From the NCBI GenBank assembly GCA_024734495.1, contig JALMQS010000330.1, positions 62,001 to 126,000 on the forward strand: 64,000 nucleotides of DNA, in the 5' to 3' direction. The position numbers and the translations under genes are program-made. The DNA comes from Forficula auricularia. Lineage: Eukaryota > Arthropoda > Insecta > Dermaptera > Forficulidae. The notes under the pieces are model-generated. The model worked only from the letters and a program-made list of their open reading frames with translations, was not told where the DNA came from and ran no database searches. Positions 42,537 through 54,504 of the stretch are shown piece by piece (position 1 is the first letter of the stretch; each line of letters starts with the position of its first letter).

Positions 42537-44087
42537 GTATTAATCACTTTCATCTACTTTCTCCATTAATATTATTCATTTTAAATCATTCCTTATTTTA
42601 CCAATTCTTTATTAAATTATAATTTGAATATTAAATTCTTCATTTTCTCTATTACTACATAATGCTTTCGCTTCCAAGCCAACTGCTGAGAATATTTGAA
42701 GTTCTTTAAACCTTTACATTGCAATTTTTTAAAAATAAACGAATAAAGCACACGACATTCGTTTTTTTCTCCTCTTTTAGAAAGCAACATTTTATTAACT
42801 TTTCAAATTAGAAATCAGAAATTAAATTTCATATCAAATACAATATTAGATATTTATTAGGCATAGGAAATGTTGCTCTTTCACATGATTCAATTAAACT
42901 AATATAAAAATGCATTATTTTAATTAAAGCTTTTTTCATAAGAATGTCAATCAGTAATTATTTTACACCAATAGGGAAAAACAAATCGTTAAAGCCTTAT
43001 TGAGAACATGATAAAATATTTTAAAACATGTTAAGTATAGAGGTATTTACTTACATTTGGCCATCTAGATCAGCTCCTTTCCTCAAATTATCCAGTTTAA
43101 ACATTATATTTATGATAGTTTTAATTGAATGCGTTTATATTAGAATTATCCTACATTATTTATTTATTTTTTAATTTATATCTTTTCGAAAATAATTTCT
43201 GGTACTTACCTAATAAGAAATTATAATATTTTGATCAAATATTTGAATTTAGTCTACTATAATTATTTTATTAACGTATTTTAATAGCAAACTTCACACA
43301 CTTTGGATTTATTTTATTTATCAAATCCCCCTTTTTATATTAGAATTTAAAACTCAATAATTCGAAAACAAAAAGGTACTTTTTTGGGGTGTAAGAAAAT
43401 TTTCAAGTCATTTTTCATATCTTTTGAAATTATCCTGATGACCACTTATTGATTGATTCTATTCAAATTATATAAATGTCATTAATCTCAATTCACTTAT
43501 AGAACTCAATCAAATTAAATATCTACCAAAGAAATAGATATAATTGTGGTTTACCAAAGATTATTTTGAAAATTTAGATATGCTCAAGATTGGTTCTCTT
43601 GGTTCCTACTTTTGCGTTTAGTATTTCACAACTGATAGGGAGACGATATGAATTATTCGATTATTACATATCCTTTTTATTGCTGATCTCTCATTTCATC
43701 TAACAATTTTGGCCATAATCAGATAATACATTTATACATTTCGGTAGCATTAATCACAAGGTCTGATGATCCCCAGAAGTGTTCGAGTTTGGTGAAATGT
43801 GATATGTTTTTCGGCAATGGTTTATAGTTTATCTTTTAGAATAACAAGTAATAATTCATTTAAACCCATACTATTGTTTCCTTAAAAAGTTGATCATTTA
43901 ATAAAAAATCAAATGAAAAGTGACAACTTTTTAAAGACTTAGTGCGCTCTCTACATATTTTCTATTTGGATATCTACTCGTAGTAATAAGTACATATAAT
44001 AAACTCTTCATTCTAAATTAATAAATACACCCAAGAGGCAGGGTTAAGTTTATATTTTCATAACAAAAAAATTATTAGATTTTAGAC
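42537..44087. other. AT-rich interval, possibly intron
   Basis: I see no repeat copies or ORFs in this stretch; it is one of the few long pieces free of recognisable elements. Confidence 0.35.
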
Positions 44088-45614
44088 CAGGGGTGTCCAA
44101 CCCTTTGGCTTACACGGTCCATATTTGAAGAAAAAAATTTCTCCGTCCGCGGATAAATTATTATAATTCTATTGATATTTGTTATTAAAAAAAAAATAAT
44201 TAATAATTTTTTTGCAACGAAATTTTCTCTGGAGAGAGACGGACTGGTAGAAACTTTAATTGAATGTAATGGAAGGCAGCCCAGAGGAAGTGAGGAAAGA
44301 AAAAATTAACACATATTAAATAAGGTGTAATTTATTGGAATCCTTCCTCCTTTCCTTTTAAACCGACGTTTAGGAGGGAAAGGGAAGAAGGGAAAAATCC
44401 TCCGAAATTTCGGTTTGAAAGGAAAGGAGGAAGGATTCCAATAAATTACACCTTATTTAATATTTGTTAATTTTTTCTTTCCTCACTACCTCTGGGCTGC
44501 CTTCCTTTACATTCAATTATAATTAATAATGTAGAAATAAGAATTTTATTATTTTTTTAACTCATAGTGAGCTTCTAATTTTACTTTTCTTACATTTTTT
44601 ACTTGAAAATAGCTTCTCGTATATGTAAATACATACCTACATACTTACAAAAAATGATATGTATTATTAGTATTTGTTTATATTTTTTCCTATAAGATAT
44701 TAATATAAAATTCTAATAACGAGACAACATTCAATTTTTCTTTCAGATCGGTATCTAACTTATTGTTGTTCTAGAACATTCAATCAGAAACTTTGCAAAT
44801 AGAAAATTTATTTCTAATGAAAATGGAGTCGAAAATAGACCAAAATGATATGATTATTTTTTCAGAAATCTTGAAATCTAGTTCCAGATTCTAAATTTAA
44901 AATCAGCTCTTTTATTTTTCGACAACTTCACAGTAGATTTTCAGATTTCTTATTTTAGAGAAAAAAATTATCAGGCCAAATTGTTGTGTGTTTTCCAGTA
45001 GGTATCTACATATAAATCTCAATGTTTTAAGGAATTTTATGACTTTATATTAAAAGTTTAAATCGAATGGGATGATAGGAGGATATGAGGAATGATAATT
45101 TATTTTTTAAAAGGGTCATGTATATAATAATCCTGACTATCCATTATCAATTGACATGTAAGAACGTGCAAAGATCTTAAAGACAAGTCCTGACAAGTTT
45201 TAGTCTAGGAGAGAAATGATCAATTAATTATGATTGTTCTTGAAAATCCCAATTCCTTGTCTCCTTGTACTAGAATGATAATTATAGACTTGGTTAGTGT
45301 CGTAGCATATAAATTACTAAAATAATAAATATTTTAGAAAATGAAAATATGAGAAGAAGAAGAATTTTTAAATATTCGAAACTTGATTATTTTTTGTTTT
45401 ATATAGTTGAGTTTATAATTTTGCTTTTAGTGAATTTTCTTCTTGAAAAAAGCTTCACGTATTGTACAAATGTAGATTCATATTTCGAAAAAGGGAAATA
45501 TATCTCTACATATAAATCTCAATGTTTTAAGGAAGTTTATGATTTTATGTTGAGCCACACTGATTGCAGTGCTGGGCCTCATGCGGCCCTTGGGCTACGG
45601 GTTGGACAGCCCTG
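44088..45614. mobile_element. hAT-type non-autonomous element, 1.5 kb
   Basis: The ends CAGGGGTGTCCAACCC and GGGTTGGACAGCCCTG are inverted hAT-type termini. They are flanked by a perfect 8 bp duplication TTTTAGAC (44080-44087 and 45615-45622). The interior has no transposase; the 102-codon ORF at its right end reads across the terminus. It contains a nested foldback (44262-44516). The phrase TTTTACTTGAAAATAGCTTC / CTTGAAAAAAGCTTCACGTA occurs twice (about 44600 and 45445), with TCTACATATAAATCTCAATG also duplicated (about 45005 and 45500), so an internal duplication exists. Confidence 0.8.
44262..44516. repeat. Foldback nested in the hAT element
   Basis: The arms run from AAGGCAGCCCAGAGGAAGTG to GGAATCCTTCCTCCTTTCC and are mirrored on the right (GGAAAGGAGGAAGGATTCC to CTGGGCTGCCTT). 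The centre (44365-44420) has AAACCGACGTTT and AATCCTCCGAAATTTCGG, a decayed hammerhead-like motif related to the one at 10267. Confidence 0.65.
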
Positions 45615-45622
45615 TTTTAGAC

Positions 45623-46864
45623 TTTCTAGCTTCAGAATTTTTGTTTCAATCATGTAAGAAATATCTTTTTTAAATCTTCAAATCTTCAAGACCCCTATGC
45701 CTCCACCATTTCGCTTGATCAATTTTCCCTCTTCAGTAACGCAAGGGTTTTGCGAAATCCATAGTGACTGCATTTTCTTGGTGCACCCCTTCTTGCATTC
45801 GATCGCATTAAAAAATAGTATGTATATATATATATATATATGTGTTCATTTTCATCAAGAAAAGGACAACCTCATTGATTTTTCTTCCCAAGATCCAACA
45901 AATCTGCTACACTTAGCAAAAAAATATTTTCAGTTTACTGATTTATTTTGTATTTCAATGTATGTAATTGAATTAGATTTTATAAAAAGACTTTTTTCCA
46001 ATGGCCATTTGAATGATGGAAAGAACTTGAGTTTTTATTTAAATATATAATAAAAAACTTAGATATATAAAGCGTAAGTTGTTTGATGTTGGTCCAAAGT
46101 TTTTTCCTTTTTCTTTCGATTTTTTTTTCTTTCTTTATTTCATCTTAGATGTTTTTTTCTCAAAATAAACTTATCTCTTTTCTTCTATAAATTTTCTTGT
46201 ATGTTTCGTTTTTATATGGAATAACAAAATGAATTCAATCTCAGTTTAAAGATCAACTTGAAAATGTCGTTTTATATAAGGAATAAAATATCTAAGAGAA
46301 ATATTTTTCATGAGGGTCATTTAGGGTACTTCCCAAACAACCTGTTATTTTTGACAAAAAGATAAAACAACTCACTGTCAGATATGTATGCAAACCGACT
46401 TAAATCTAACAGATATTTCAAATGTAAAGCTAACTAAGCTCTAGTCACGTTTATCCAGTGTTGAACAGACTGGCCCTTTGTGAATGAAGGCTACCCCTGG
46501 CCACAACGCAGCCCGCTACTCTTTACCAGGCTCCTCCGGACAAAACACAGAAAATTACTTTTCCTGACTCCATTTACTTCATTTAGTTCATAAAAGTGTT
46601 GGTAAATTTCATTTTTAAAAGCAACTAGAAATATATTCTCTTGTGAAAATATATTTAGATACTGATACAGACAAAAATTTCCCAAAACATCTAGTTATAG
46701 ATAAAGTTTTTTTTGCAAAATATCTAGATATAAGATACATGTGCAGATACAAACAATTTCTGATTCTCTAGTTGGATATTGTTAAAAAAACCTTTAATAA
46801 TCTTCATTATTAACAGATTTTATTAAAAATTCATAAAATATACAAAACTTCCTAAAAATTAATA
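45623..46864. other. Fragment of the snapback family, then AT-rich DNA
   Basis: At 45815-45925 a decayed copy is seen (TATGTGTTCATTTTCATCAA, AAAGGACAACCTCATTGATT, CTGCTACACTTAGCAAAA). Beyond it nothing is recognised. Confidence 0.4.
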
Positions 46865-47400
46865 CTAGAATTAGAATATAGATAGATAGATAGATTTTAT
46901 TTTGCTCTGAGAATAAAATTCTCATGGAGCATAACAGAAACAAATTATATTACATTAAAAAAAAAAAGATCTGCTTACAATAATTCAATTCAACCCTGAG
47001 AGTACAAAAACAATTTCATTTAACATTTAAAAATAAAAGAAAAAAAATTATTGAAATTAATTGACAAAAGAAATCGAAATACAAAAAAATATATATATAT
47101 CACAAAATGATCTGCATGAACAAAATAAATTTAAAATACAACAACTCAGCCTCACTCCACCCATCAACCAGCCTTCTGCTGACTCATTAATAGATCGAAA
47201 TACCTTGCCTTAAAAGCGCCGAGAGACTTCGCCCCTCTCACACTTGCTGGAATTTTATTCCAGAGCTTCGCGGAATAAACAGAAAATCACCTAGCATAGG
47301 ATGATGTCCTATGTATTGGAATTTGGATGTCCAGACCATACATCCGCAAAGCTCTGGAACTTACAGAGGTTTTAAACAGAAATTTATTAAATAAATATAC
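46865..47400 (-). pseudogene. LINE 3' end, reverse, with (GATA)n tail
   Basis: On the minus strand a coding piece reads KIPASVRGAKSLGAFKARYF, then DLLMSQQKAG and a stop near 47165. This is the kind of C-terminus (LWN.IP..VR...SLGAFK..) seen at the end of LINE reverse-transcriptase ORFs. The 3'UTR ends with CTCAGAGCAAAATAAAATC and a TAGATAGATAGA microsatellite at 46880-46896, the probable tail. The left end of the ORF is truncated near 47400. Confidence 0.6.
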
Positions 47401-47632
47401 AGAGTGATTAGCGAATAATATAGCCTATTAAAAGGTTTTTGGGTGGAGAGATTCTTTTCAAATTTTTTCTTAGCTTAACTCTCTCTGAATCAAATGAAAT
47501 AAAATATTCTAAAATCTAGTTTGGATTTTAGTTTAACTAAGAGAAATCCTGGTACGTTACAAACCACACCCCAACTCACGAAACAAATAGTCGGAGTTCA
47601 ATTGAACAATTCGAATCTGAATATGTACATTG

Positions 47633-48060
47633 AATCCCAAGGGACTACAAGAAAAATTCGAATTACCTATCAAGAAGTTTGAATTATCAAGAGGAAAGAA
47701 AAAAAATTCGAATTATTAAGAGTTTTTTTTATATTTTTGAAAATATGTATGAGCTTACATAGATTTTATATATAGCCTCAAGTAAAAAAGTAAAAATAAT
47801 GAAAATGACCAAAAAGACTAAAAAATAAAATATGTATTATTAACATTGCAATAGATAATAACATATTTAATTAAAAATATTAAGAATAGTTTTTTTGTAA
47901 ACATTCGAATTATAAAGAAGGAAGTGACCTATTTCGAATCGTTCTCTCCCTCTTGTTACGAAAAGGATTTGGAGTTATCGAGCGTATCAAAATACAGAGC
48001 ATTTTTTGGATTTACCGAAGTTAACAGCTGAAGAGTTCGAATTATCGAGAGTCGACTGTA
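47633..48060. mobile_element. pogo/Tigger-like MITE, copy 2, left end decayed
   Basis: The copy is close to 30671-31160 over most of its length (GACTACAAGAAAAATTCGAA, GTATGAGCTTACATA, AGCATTTTTTGGATTTACCG). The right terminus ATCGAGAGTCGACTGTA is kept, the left terminus is lost, and a few internal indels are present. The shared internal sequence confirms that this is a family and not chance. Confidence 0.7.
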
Positions 48061-48151
48061 TATATAATTTCTTGTAAAAATCTTGATACAAAACTAAATA
48101 CTCAAAAATGTTTCTAGATTCTGTATCTATTTACTTAACTACATTGGTTAC

Positions 48152-48364
48152 CATCTAATTTTTAACTGTCCTAAATTTAAAAGAGAATCGAACAAGTTAT
48201 TAAATTATTTATTTGCCTCTGGCTTGACTGCGCCTTTTAATATTAAGAATCTGCTGGATTTAGAAGAGGAAGAAATTTTACATAAGATACCCTTTTTTTC
48301 ATCAGCTGCAAAATTGAATTATAAATTAGACACATATTTAACATTATTGGATAAAAAAATTTAA
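48152..48364 (+). pseudogene. LINE ORF C-terminal fragment
   Basis: An open frame of 70 codons begins HLIFNCPKFKRESNKLL and ends NYKLDTYLTLLDKKI before a stop. The HL.F.CP.(F/Y)...R..L motif is typical of the cysteine-containing tail after the reverse transcriptase or RNase H of R1/Jockey-type LINEs. The rest of the ORF is missing, so it is a 5'-truncated remnant. Confidence 0.5.
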
Positions 48365-49590
48365 AAAATGTTTCACCAAGTACCAACACCAAATTCCTTA
48401 AAAACTATATATTTAATAGTTTTTTCTTTCTTCAATTGTACTATCATTTTTTCACTTTGAATTATAGAATCATTAATTGCGTGGCTATATGGACATAGTT
48501 CTCTAAAGCCAAAAAACAACAAAAAAAAACAACAACATTGGTTCATAAAACCAGCCCAGCAACCTTGAACTCACCCTTAAGGACACCAATAATTGTACAT
48601 AAAGGGTAGTAAGATACATACAATAAATCTCTCCTTCGTTTCCGCTTTTCGCTCGTTCCTAGCAACATCGATATAATTTGAAGCAAATCAGTTATGATTA
48701 GAGGTTTTCTGATAGATAAAGGATCAAGAGAACCAGTGTAGACCTCACCTCAATTAAATTGTCTCTCTCCTAAAGGATCCTCGATGGACAATAAAGGCCT
48801 GCAAGTTCCAAACACAAAACACACAACCCCAGCAGTGGCATGTTAGAGTTATATTAATTATATTTGACTAATTAAATGTTGTTAGATATTCCCTTAGATA
48901 TTTAGCTATGCATTTTCGGCTGTTTTTAAATTTGAATAAAATTATCTGAGAACCCTTTGAAGTCGTGCTTGGCGCGAGACCGATTCAAATACTTTATTCA
49001 ATCTGCTACGCATTGGATCAAGTAAAAATATTGGCGGCCTCTATTTATGAATGGTTTGGACAGTAGGTACACTTGTAATTGCTAGAAATTATATAATAAC
49101 GCAAATGAAAAAAATAAGTTGTTTGCCTTTTAAAAATCGAAAAGTTTACTTCCTGTGGAAATCCGACAACTGGTCTTAAAATAGATGATCATTTCATGGT
49201 AGCCCATGAAAAAAAGAAGTGAAGACGATGTCAAAAGAGTCATTACAACACAATTTATATACGTTCCAAGTGCCAAAACAAATGCATGTGAAATGCTTCG
49301 GAATATTTCACAAAAAGAAAAGAAGTAATTTTATTTCTACTATACCTACCCGAAAACGCACCAGTGAATAAAATAAAATCTTCTTTAATTAAAGAATCTA
49401 ATCACATGTTATCAATTAGACTTAAAAAAACCATTTGTTAAAATATATATATAATGTTAAAATTTCATAAATAAAATGTAAATTAAAAAAATCTACATCA
49501 TGGTTCTTCCCAAAAGTGCGATTTCGAACCAGTCATTTCTAAGAAAACTAAAACTTTAAAATTTCATTTTTTTTTACGTGTTCTCTAAGT
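48365..49590. other. AT-rich interval with one short repeat
   Basis: 48955-49030 (GAAGTCGTGCTTGGCGCGAG, TGCTACGCATTGGATCAAGT) is repeated in diverged form at 16165-16235. The remainder holds no recognised feature. Confidence 0.4.
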
Positions 49591-49910
49591 TAGTGTTCCG
49601 CAAACTTTTTGTGTTCAATGTACACCTACCAAATCAAGAATTTTTAAAGGTACACCAAAGTAAAAACCAATGTTTATTTAATATTTATTTATTATTCAAA
49701 TCAATATAATATGAAAAAATGTTTAATGGGAATGGGCCTGCTTAGAGCACAGGCAATCAAAATTTGGATCAATCGTTGATAAGGCTGCTCGCATAACCCT
49801 CAGCTATGTGGGGGTGAATTATCTTCATAAAACTTGACATTTTTTAGCGGCACGCCAACTAATGACCACAGTACACCAGTGTGCCACGGCGCACACTTTG
49901 CGGAACACTG
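49591..49910. mobile_element. hAT MITE, 320 bp
   Basis: The termini TAGTGTTCCGCAAACTTTTT and CACACTTTGCGGAACACTG are inverted. The left end has T for the expected C. The element is flanked by a perfect 8 bp duplication CTCTAAGT (49583-49590 and 49911-49918). There is no ORF. Confidence 0.85.
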
Positions 49911-49918
49911 CTCTAAGT

Positions 49919-50569
49919 TATTTTAGCTAGTATTATATAAAAAAATGTTCAACTTTTTGAAATTTTTTCGCTAGAGGTAATAGGTTAAACCTACTTGCAT
50001 ACAGAATAAAAATGATAAAATCCGTTTAATCATAATTTTTCATTTTTATTATTATCTGGTAGAAATTAACATAATATAAAACTTTATATAGTCAGAACTT
50101 TGAGGGATAAATTTTTCTATGGTATAGGGGGGGATGGGTAATCAATTATAATTATATACATATATATATTTTAATATTCTTTATTGTCATTGAGAGACGT
50201 TTTGACAATGATGTGCCATCATCAGTCTCACAGACAATCTTTAGACATAGCTCGCAACAACTCCAAAACAACTTTACAAAAAACAATCTATTTGTCAAGT
50301 ATAATTGATTACCCACCTATAGAGAAATTTACCACTCAAAGTTTTATTTTATTTTTTTATTTATCCCTACCTTTCAGCCATCAGATACAGAGTTTTATAA
50401 TTAATATTGAATTGATAACATAAACTATAACAAGAAAAAGAAAAATATAAATACAACACAATACAAATACAATACAAGCACAATACAATACAAATATAAA
50501 AATACACATACAACTCAAACATACGACTCAAAGTTCTGACTATATAAAATTAAATAATTTCTCAGTTGA
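49919..50569. other. AT-rich interval with a hammerhead-like motif
   Basis: At 50192-50225, minus strand, the phrase CTGATGATGGCACATCATTG and CAAAACGTCTC has the same layout as the other motif copies. It lies inside a 79-codon forward ORF without recognised content. (AATAC)n-like tracts occupy 50455-50500. Confidence 0.35.
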
Positions 50570-50583
50570 CTGAAGGAAAGAAA

Positions 50584-50852
50584 TTGAAGGAGACAATAAA
50601 AGAGTGTGTCTTCTGCTGGAATTATAACTTTTATTTATTTATAACGAGACTATAGTTTAGAGGGCTTTGCCCTCTTCATCAGTCTAATACAATGGATTCA
50701 CAGGAATTAATTTATGAAGGCAAAGCCCTCGAAACTATAGTCTCGTTATAAATAAATAAAATTTATAATTCCAGCAGAAGACACACTCTTTTATTGTCTC
50801 CTTCAATATATAAAAATTCTGCTACTCCCGGCAAAAAAACTTTCAATTTAAT
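50584..50852. mobile_element. Compact snapback element, copy of 29845-30093, with 13 bp target duplication
   Basis: It is flanked by TGAAGGAAAGAAA at 50571-50583 and 50853-50865, an exact 13 bp duplication. The internal sequence is nearly identical to 29845-30093, but here the right end is complete (GCTACTCCCGGCAAAAAAAC to CAATTTAAT) and the left end truncated. In the left arm the motif core has TAAA instead of GAAA; the right arm keeps CTCGAAACTATAGTC but lacks the CTGATGA part. Confidence 0.75.
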
Positions 50853-50865
50853 TGAAGGAAAGAAA

Positions 50866-52980
50866 GTTGAAATGAATAATATAAAACGTTTTAAACAGTT
50901 CTTGAGCTTAGTTAGGCAGTACAACTGCAATCTGAGTATGAATTAAATACAAATCCTAGTTTTGAAAACTATTTCTTATTTTTCTATTCTATTCCTACAC
51001 TGAAAAAACAATTTCTTTATAATAAATATATTGATAGAGTTAAGCATTTTTAATGAGCTCTTATTTATTCCAAAGATATTTTATTAATAATCAAGATATA
51101 TCGAAATCATTCCAAATATGACCAAATTTTTAGGTATTTAATCCAAATAAATTATATACATGAGTGATCTATTTTATTCTATTAGATATATCTTAATATC
51201 AAATGAATGTCTTGTTTACTTCTAGTGAAACCTATTATTATATCTAAACAAATGTTTTTTTATCATAAAATGACTTAGATTTTTTGCAAATAGTGATATC
51301 TTAATAGTTAAGATATTTAAAAAAAATTAACAAAAATTTTATTTACATTATTAATTGTTTTTTTTTTAATTTTAAAACCCACTATAAGATTAGAAGAAAT
51401 ATTAATATATATCAAAATTAGATTACCGTGTAACTTAAATTTAATATAATAATTCAAATTTTTATCTAATTAATTCAACCAAATGAATAATTAAAATAAA
51501 TATTTATATTAATTTATTTGATTGAATATACAATATAGTAGATTCTACATCAAATGAATATACCCATCTTCTTGTCAGAAATACATATATTTATTATAAA
51601 TAAAAAATATTCACGTTTATATCATTTCTTGTCGTAATTACGTATTATTCCATTAAAATACTCAACTATTAAATTTAACTATTTTACTCAAATAACAATA
51701 TCTTCATAATTAACCTATTGGTGATTGGTTCAAAAAGCGGCATCTTAACTATTAATATATTCAGAGTTGCTCAAAAAATATGAGAATACTTAAAATACGT
51801 ATATCATTTATTCATATTGAACAGATATTTCGCCATAATTAACTTCACTATCTATTCATATCAAATATAATTTCCAAACTATAAATATCGTTTTTTCAGT
51901 GTACTTGATCTGGATTTGAAAATTTTTATTTCTTCATATAGGTGAAAGAGGATTTTATTTTATATTCAAGCTGCTAAATTTTGTTGTTAATCCTTAAGTT
52001 AATAGATATGGATCCTTTTACATCCATTTCATGCTAATATATATGTCTCATCTGGTCTTATCTAAATTTCAATCCTTTCGAAAGACTTTTGTTTGCTATT
52101 CAAAACCTAAATTAAACATTTATTCTCTAGACCAATTTCTTAAAAAAAAATCGATTACTATTTAATCGTACTTGCTTTCGCTTAACCATTTTCAAAAATG
52201 CAAATTTTATTTGATTATGTCAAAAAACGAAATAATTTTTCAAATTAATTTAATGGAAAATGGAAATATTCCTCCGACTAGCACTCTAACAAAGGATTAA
52301 ATGAACCAACCAGACAATGGATTATCTTTAAGTGGTGTCTAATCTTATTTGTGGATGGTTGGATGGTTGCTTGACTGGCTAGTCCATTCATCCATCTATC
52401 CATTCATTCATTCCTTCATTCATTCAATCTAGCTCTCTTTTAACGCTGATAAATGATCTTAAAAGGGAAGGATTTTATTTTATTTTTATTTTTAATAGAA
52501 TTGAAATAAATTAATAAAGTTTCTTATTAAATGGCCAAAGGTCTGGAATTTTCCTTTTCTAAAAATGAAGTTTCAAAGAAGAAGAAAGTGTTTTTTTCTT
52601 ATTTTAAGATTTGATTGGATAGATGTATTAATTGAATGAATAGCTTTGATCTCTTGTCTCCTCGTTCATCCTTTAATGTCCATGTTTCAATTAAATTTAG
52701 TCAATGATTCTCTCTAAAGCGCCCTTTACTTATAATATTGAAAATATAATTTCTTCGGCTTTGTAAAAATCCCATCAATTGGTTATCACTATAAATTCAG
52801 GAGATTATACAGGGTGGGTCATACAGATCTCGCACATTTCTCGCATACTTCAAATGATAAAGAAAAGATATACAACTTACAATTAAAAAAATTGTATTAC
52901 GTCATCGACACAACAAAATATTTTCAAGTACCACGTATATACAAAAGAATCCATGATACGAAAATTGTATTTTGTAAATT
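50866..52980. other. Long AT-rich interval, simple repeats at 52.3-52.4 kb
   Basis: No ORF or repeat copies are seen up to 52330. At 52352-52430 CATT/CATC-type simple repeats occur (CCATTCATCCATCTATCCAT). At 52807-52830 ACAGGGTGGGTCATACAGAT resembles the start of insect elements with an ACAGGGTG terminus, but no partner end is found. Confidence 0.35.
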
Positions 52981-52993
52981 ATATATTGTATGA

Positions 52994-53269
52994 GGCGACT
53001 GTGGGTCAGTGGCTAGAGTGTTGGGTCGCTGACTCGGAGATCGCTGGTTCGAGACCGAGTCTCGGCAGATAGATATTTGCAGTCCTCTTGGAAAGTAATG
53101 GCAACCTATCAAGAGTATAATTGCCAAGTGACCTCTCCAAATTAGCCGTTCGGAACCGGCGTTAAAAAGTAGGTCCCGTATATCTGTGTAAAACAACTAA
53201 ACACACTCAGCACAGGTATATGTGGAGAGGCGCCGACACCTGTTTCGGGAATGGCACTTGAAGAAGAGG
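52994..53269 (+). mobile_element. Full-length tRNA-derived SINE with 11 bp target duplication
   Basis: The duplication ATATTGTATGA lies at 52983-52993 and 53270-53280. The head has an A box (TGGGTCAGTGG, 53002-53012) and a perfect B box (GGTTCGAGACC, 53046-53056), the internal RNA polymerase III promoter. The body includes CCGTTCGGAACCGGCGTTAA and ends in AAGAAGAGG, with no poly(A). A 5'-truncated reverse copy is at 1351-1507. Short reverse ORFs over it are not genes. Confidence 0.85.
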
Positions 53270-53483
53270 ATATTGTATGAAAAATTAAAAAACAATACAT
53301 ATTTTTAAATATTTTACACTTTTCTCTATATTTCTTAACTAAAAAATAAATAAATAAAAATAAACCTCCGATATTAATTTTTTTTAGTATGACATGCCCC
53401 AATCAAAAACCTCTGAAAATTTCAAAACATTAACTCTTTCATTTTTCTTTCCCTGAGTTAAAACATCATTCACTAATTTTAAT

Positions 53484-53515
53484 GATTTTTTTTTTTTTTT
53501 TTTTGGGGGGGGGGG
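53484..53515 (+). repeat. T-run followed by G-run
   Basis: A homopolymer T tract passes directly into a G tract, with no associated element seen. Confidence 0.7.
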
Positions 53516-53849
53516 TATTTTCGTCTTGATTAGACTGCTTACTTTGGAATTTGCTCCAGTTTGTAACCTTTTAAAAAGGAACGCGGTGACTTCATAGAAA
53601 AATATAAATCTCTGTATTGTTACTCCTATTTTGGTAGATTACATTTAATAATCTGCAAACAAACTATTCATTTGTGATTAGCAAGATATAATTGATAAGA
53701 ATTAAATTCAACGAGCTGGGTTCATTATCTTGACTATAAATCTGACGCACGCCGTTAGAGCATGCGAATTTAAAATCAAGTTATTCAAAAAGTACGGGAA
53801 ATTAAATCAATTTAAATTAATATTGTAGTATGTTCAGGATATTTTCTCA

Positions 53850-54060
53850 AAGAAATAAATCATATAAAGGGTAAAATTAAAACACATTATTTTATTAAAT
53901 GGGCCAGACGTTTCGTCAATTTATTTTTCAATGATGTTTTGTCTTATAGTATTTTTGACAAAGCGTGATAAAATGGGCTACTGAGGAAGTCAAAATAAAT
54001 TGACAAAACGTCTGGCCCATTTAATAAAACACTCTGTGTTTTTAAGTTTATCCAATTCTC
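53850..54060. repeat. Snapback with hammerhead-like motif
   Basis: AAACACATTATTTTATTAAA and GGGCCAGACGTTTCGTCAAT on the left are mirrored by CAAAACGTCTGGCCC and TTTAATAAAACACTCTGTGT. On the plus strand 53981-54013 reads CTGAGGAA, a GTCAA/TTGAC stem and aAAACGTCTGG (first base of the GAAA changed). The left arm has the intact GAAACGTC on the minus strand but a modified CUGANGA (TCATTG). Confidence 0.55.
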
Positions 54061-54504
54061 TACTATTCCTGTTACACATTTACTATGGATAATTGGATAC
54101 GAATGATGCAACAAATGTATAAAATTAATTTTTATGAGAATTACTGATTAAATCATTTCGATTTCTACGACTAAGCATCTTTAGTTATAAATAGAAGTAA
54201 ATAGTCAAATTTTTTTAAAGACTAAATATACTCTACAAATTTTTTGTGGTACTTTATCCATAGTCAAGCAGATGGTTATCAGGCGAACCTCAAAATCAGG
54301 GATGACGAACCTTCTTAATTGACTAGGTCATTTTTGATACACTAATTTACAAAAAACTGTATTGGGTAACAAATTTACTTATCATATTAATATTAATAAG
54401 AGATTTACTGTTGCATCTTATCTGCAAGTGTTTTAATCCGAAGTTCATAATTTGTAGTTTTCAGCTTTAATTCACATGAGAACTCTCATTTCCACCAAGG
54501 CGAT

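Noticed and set aside
52805..52830. ACAGGGTGGGTCA word as a transposon start
   Set aside because: No matching inverted end was found downstream.
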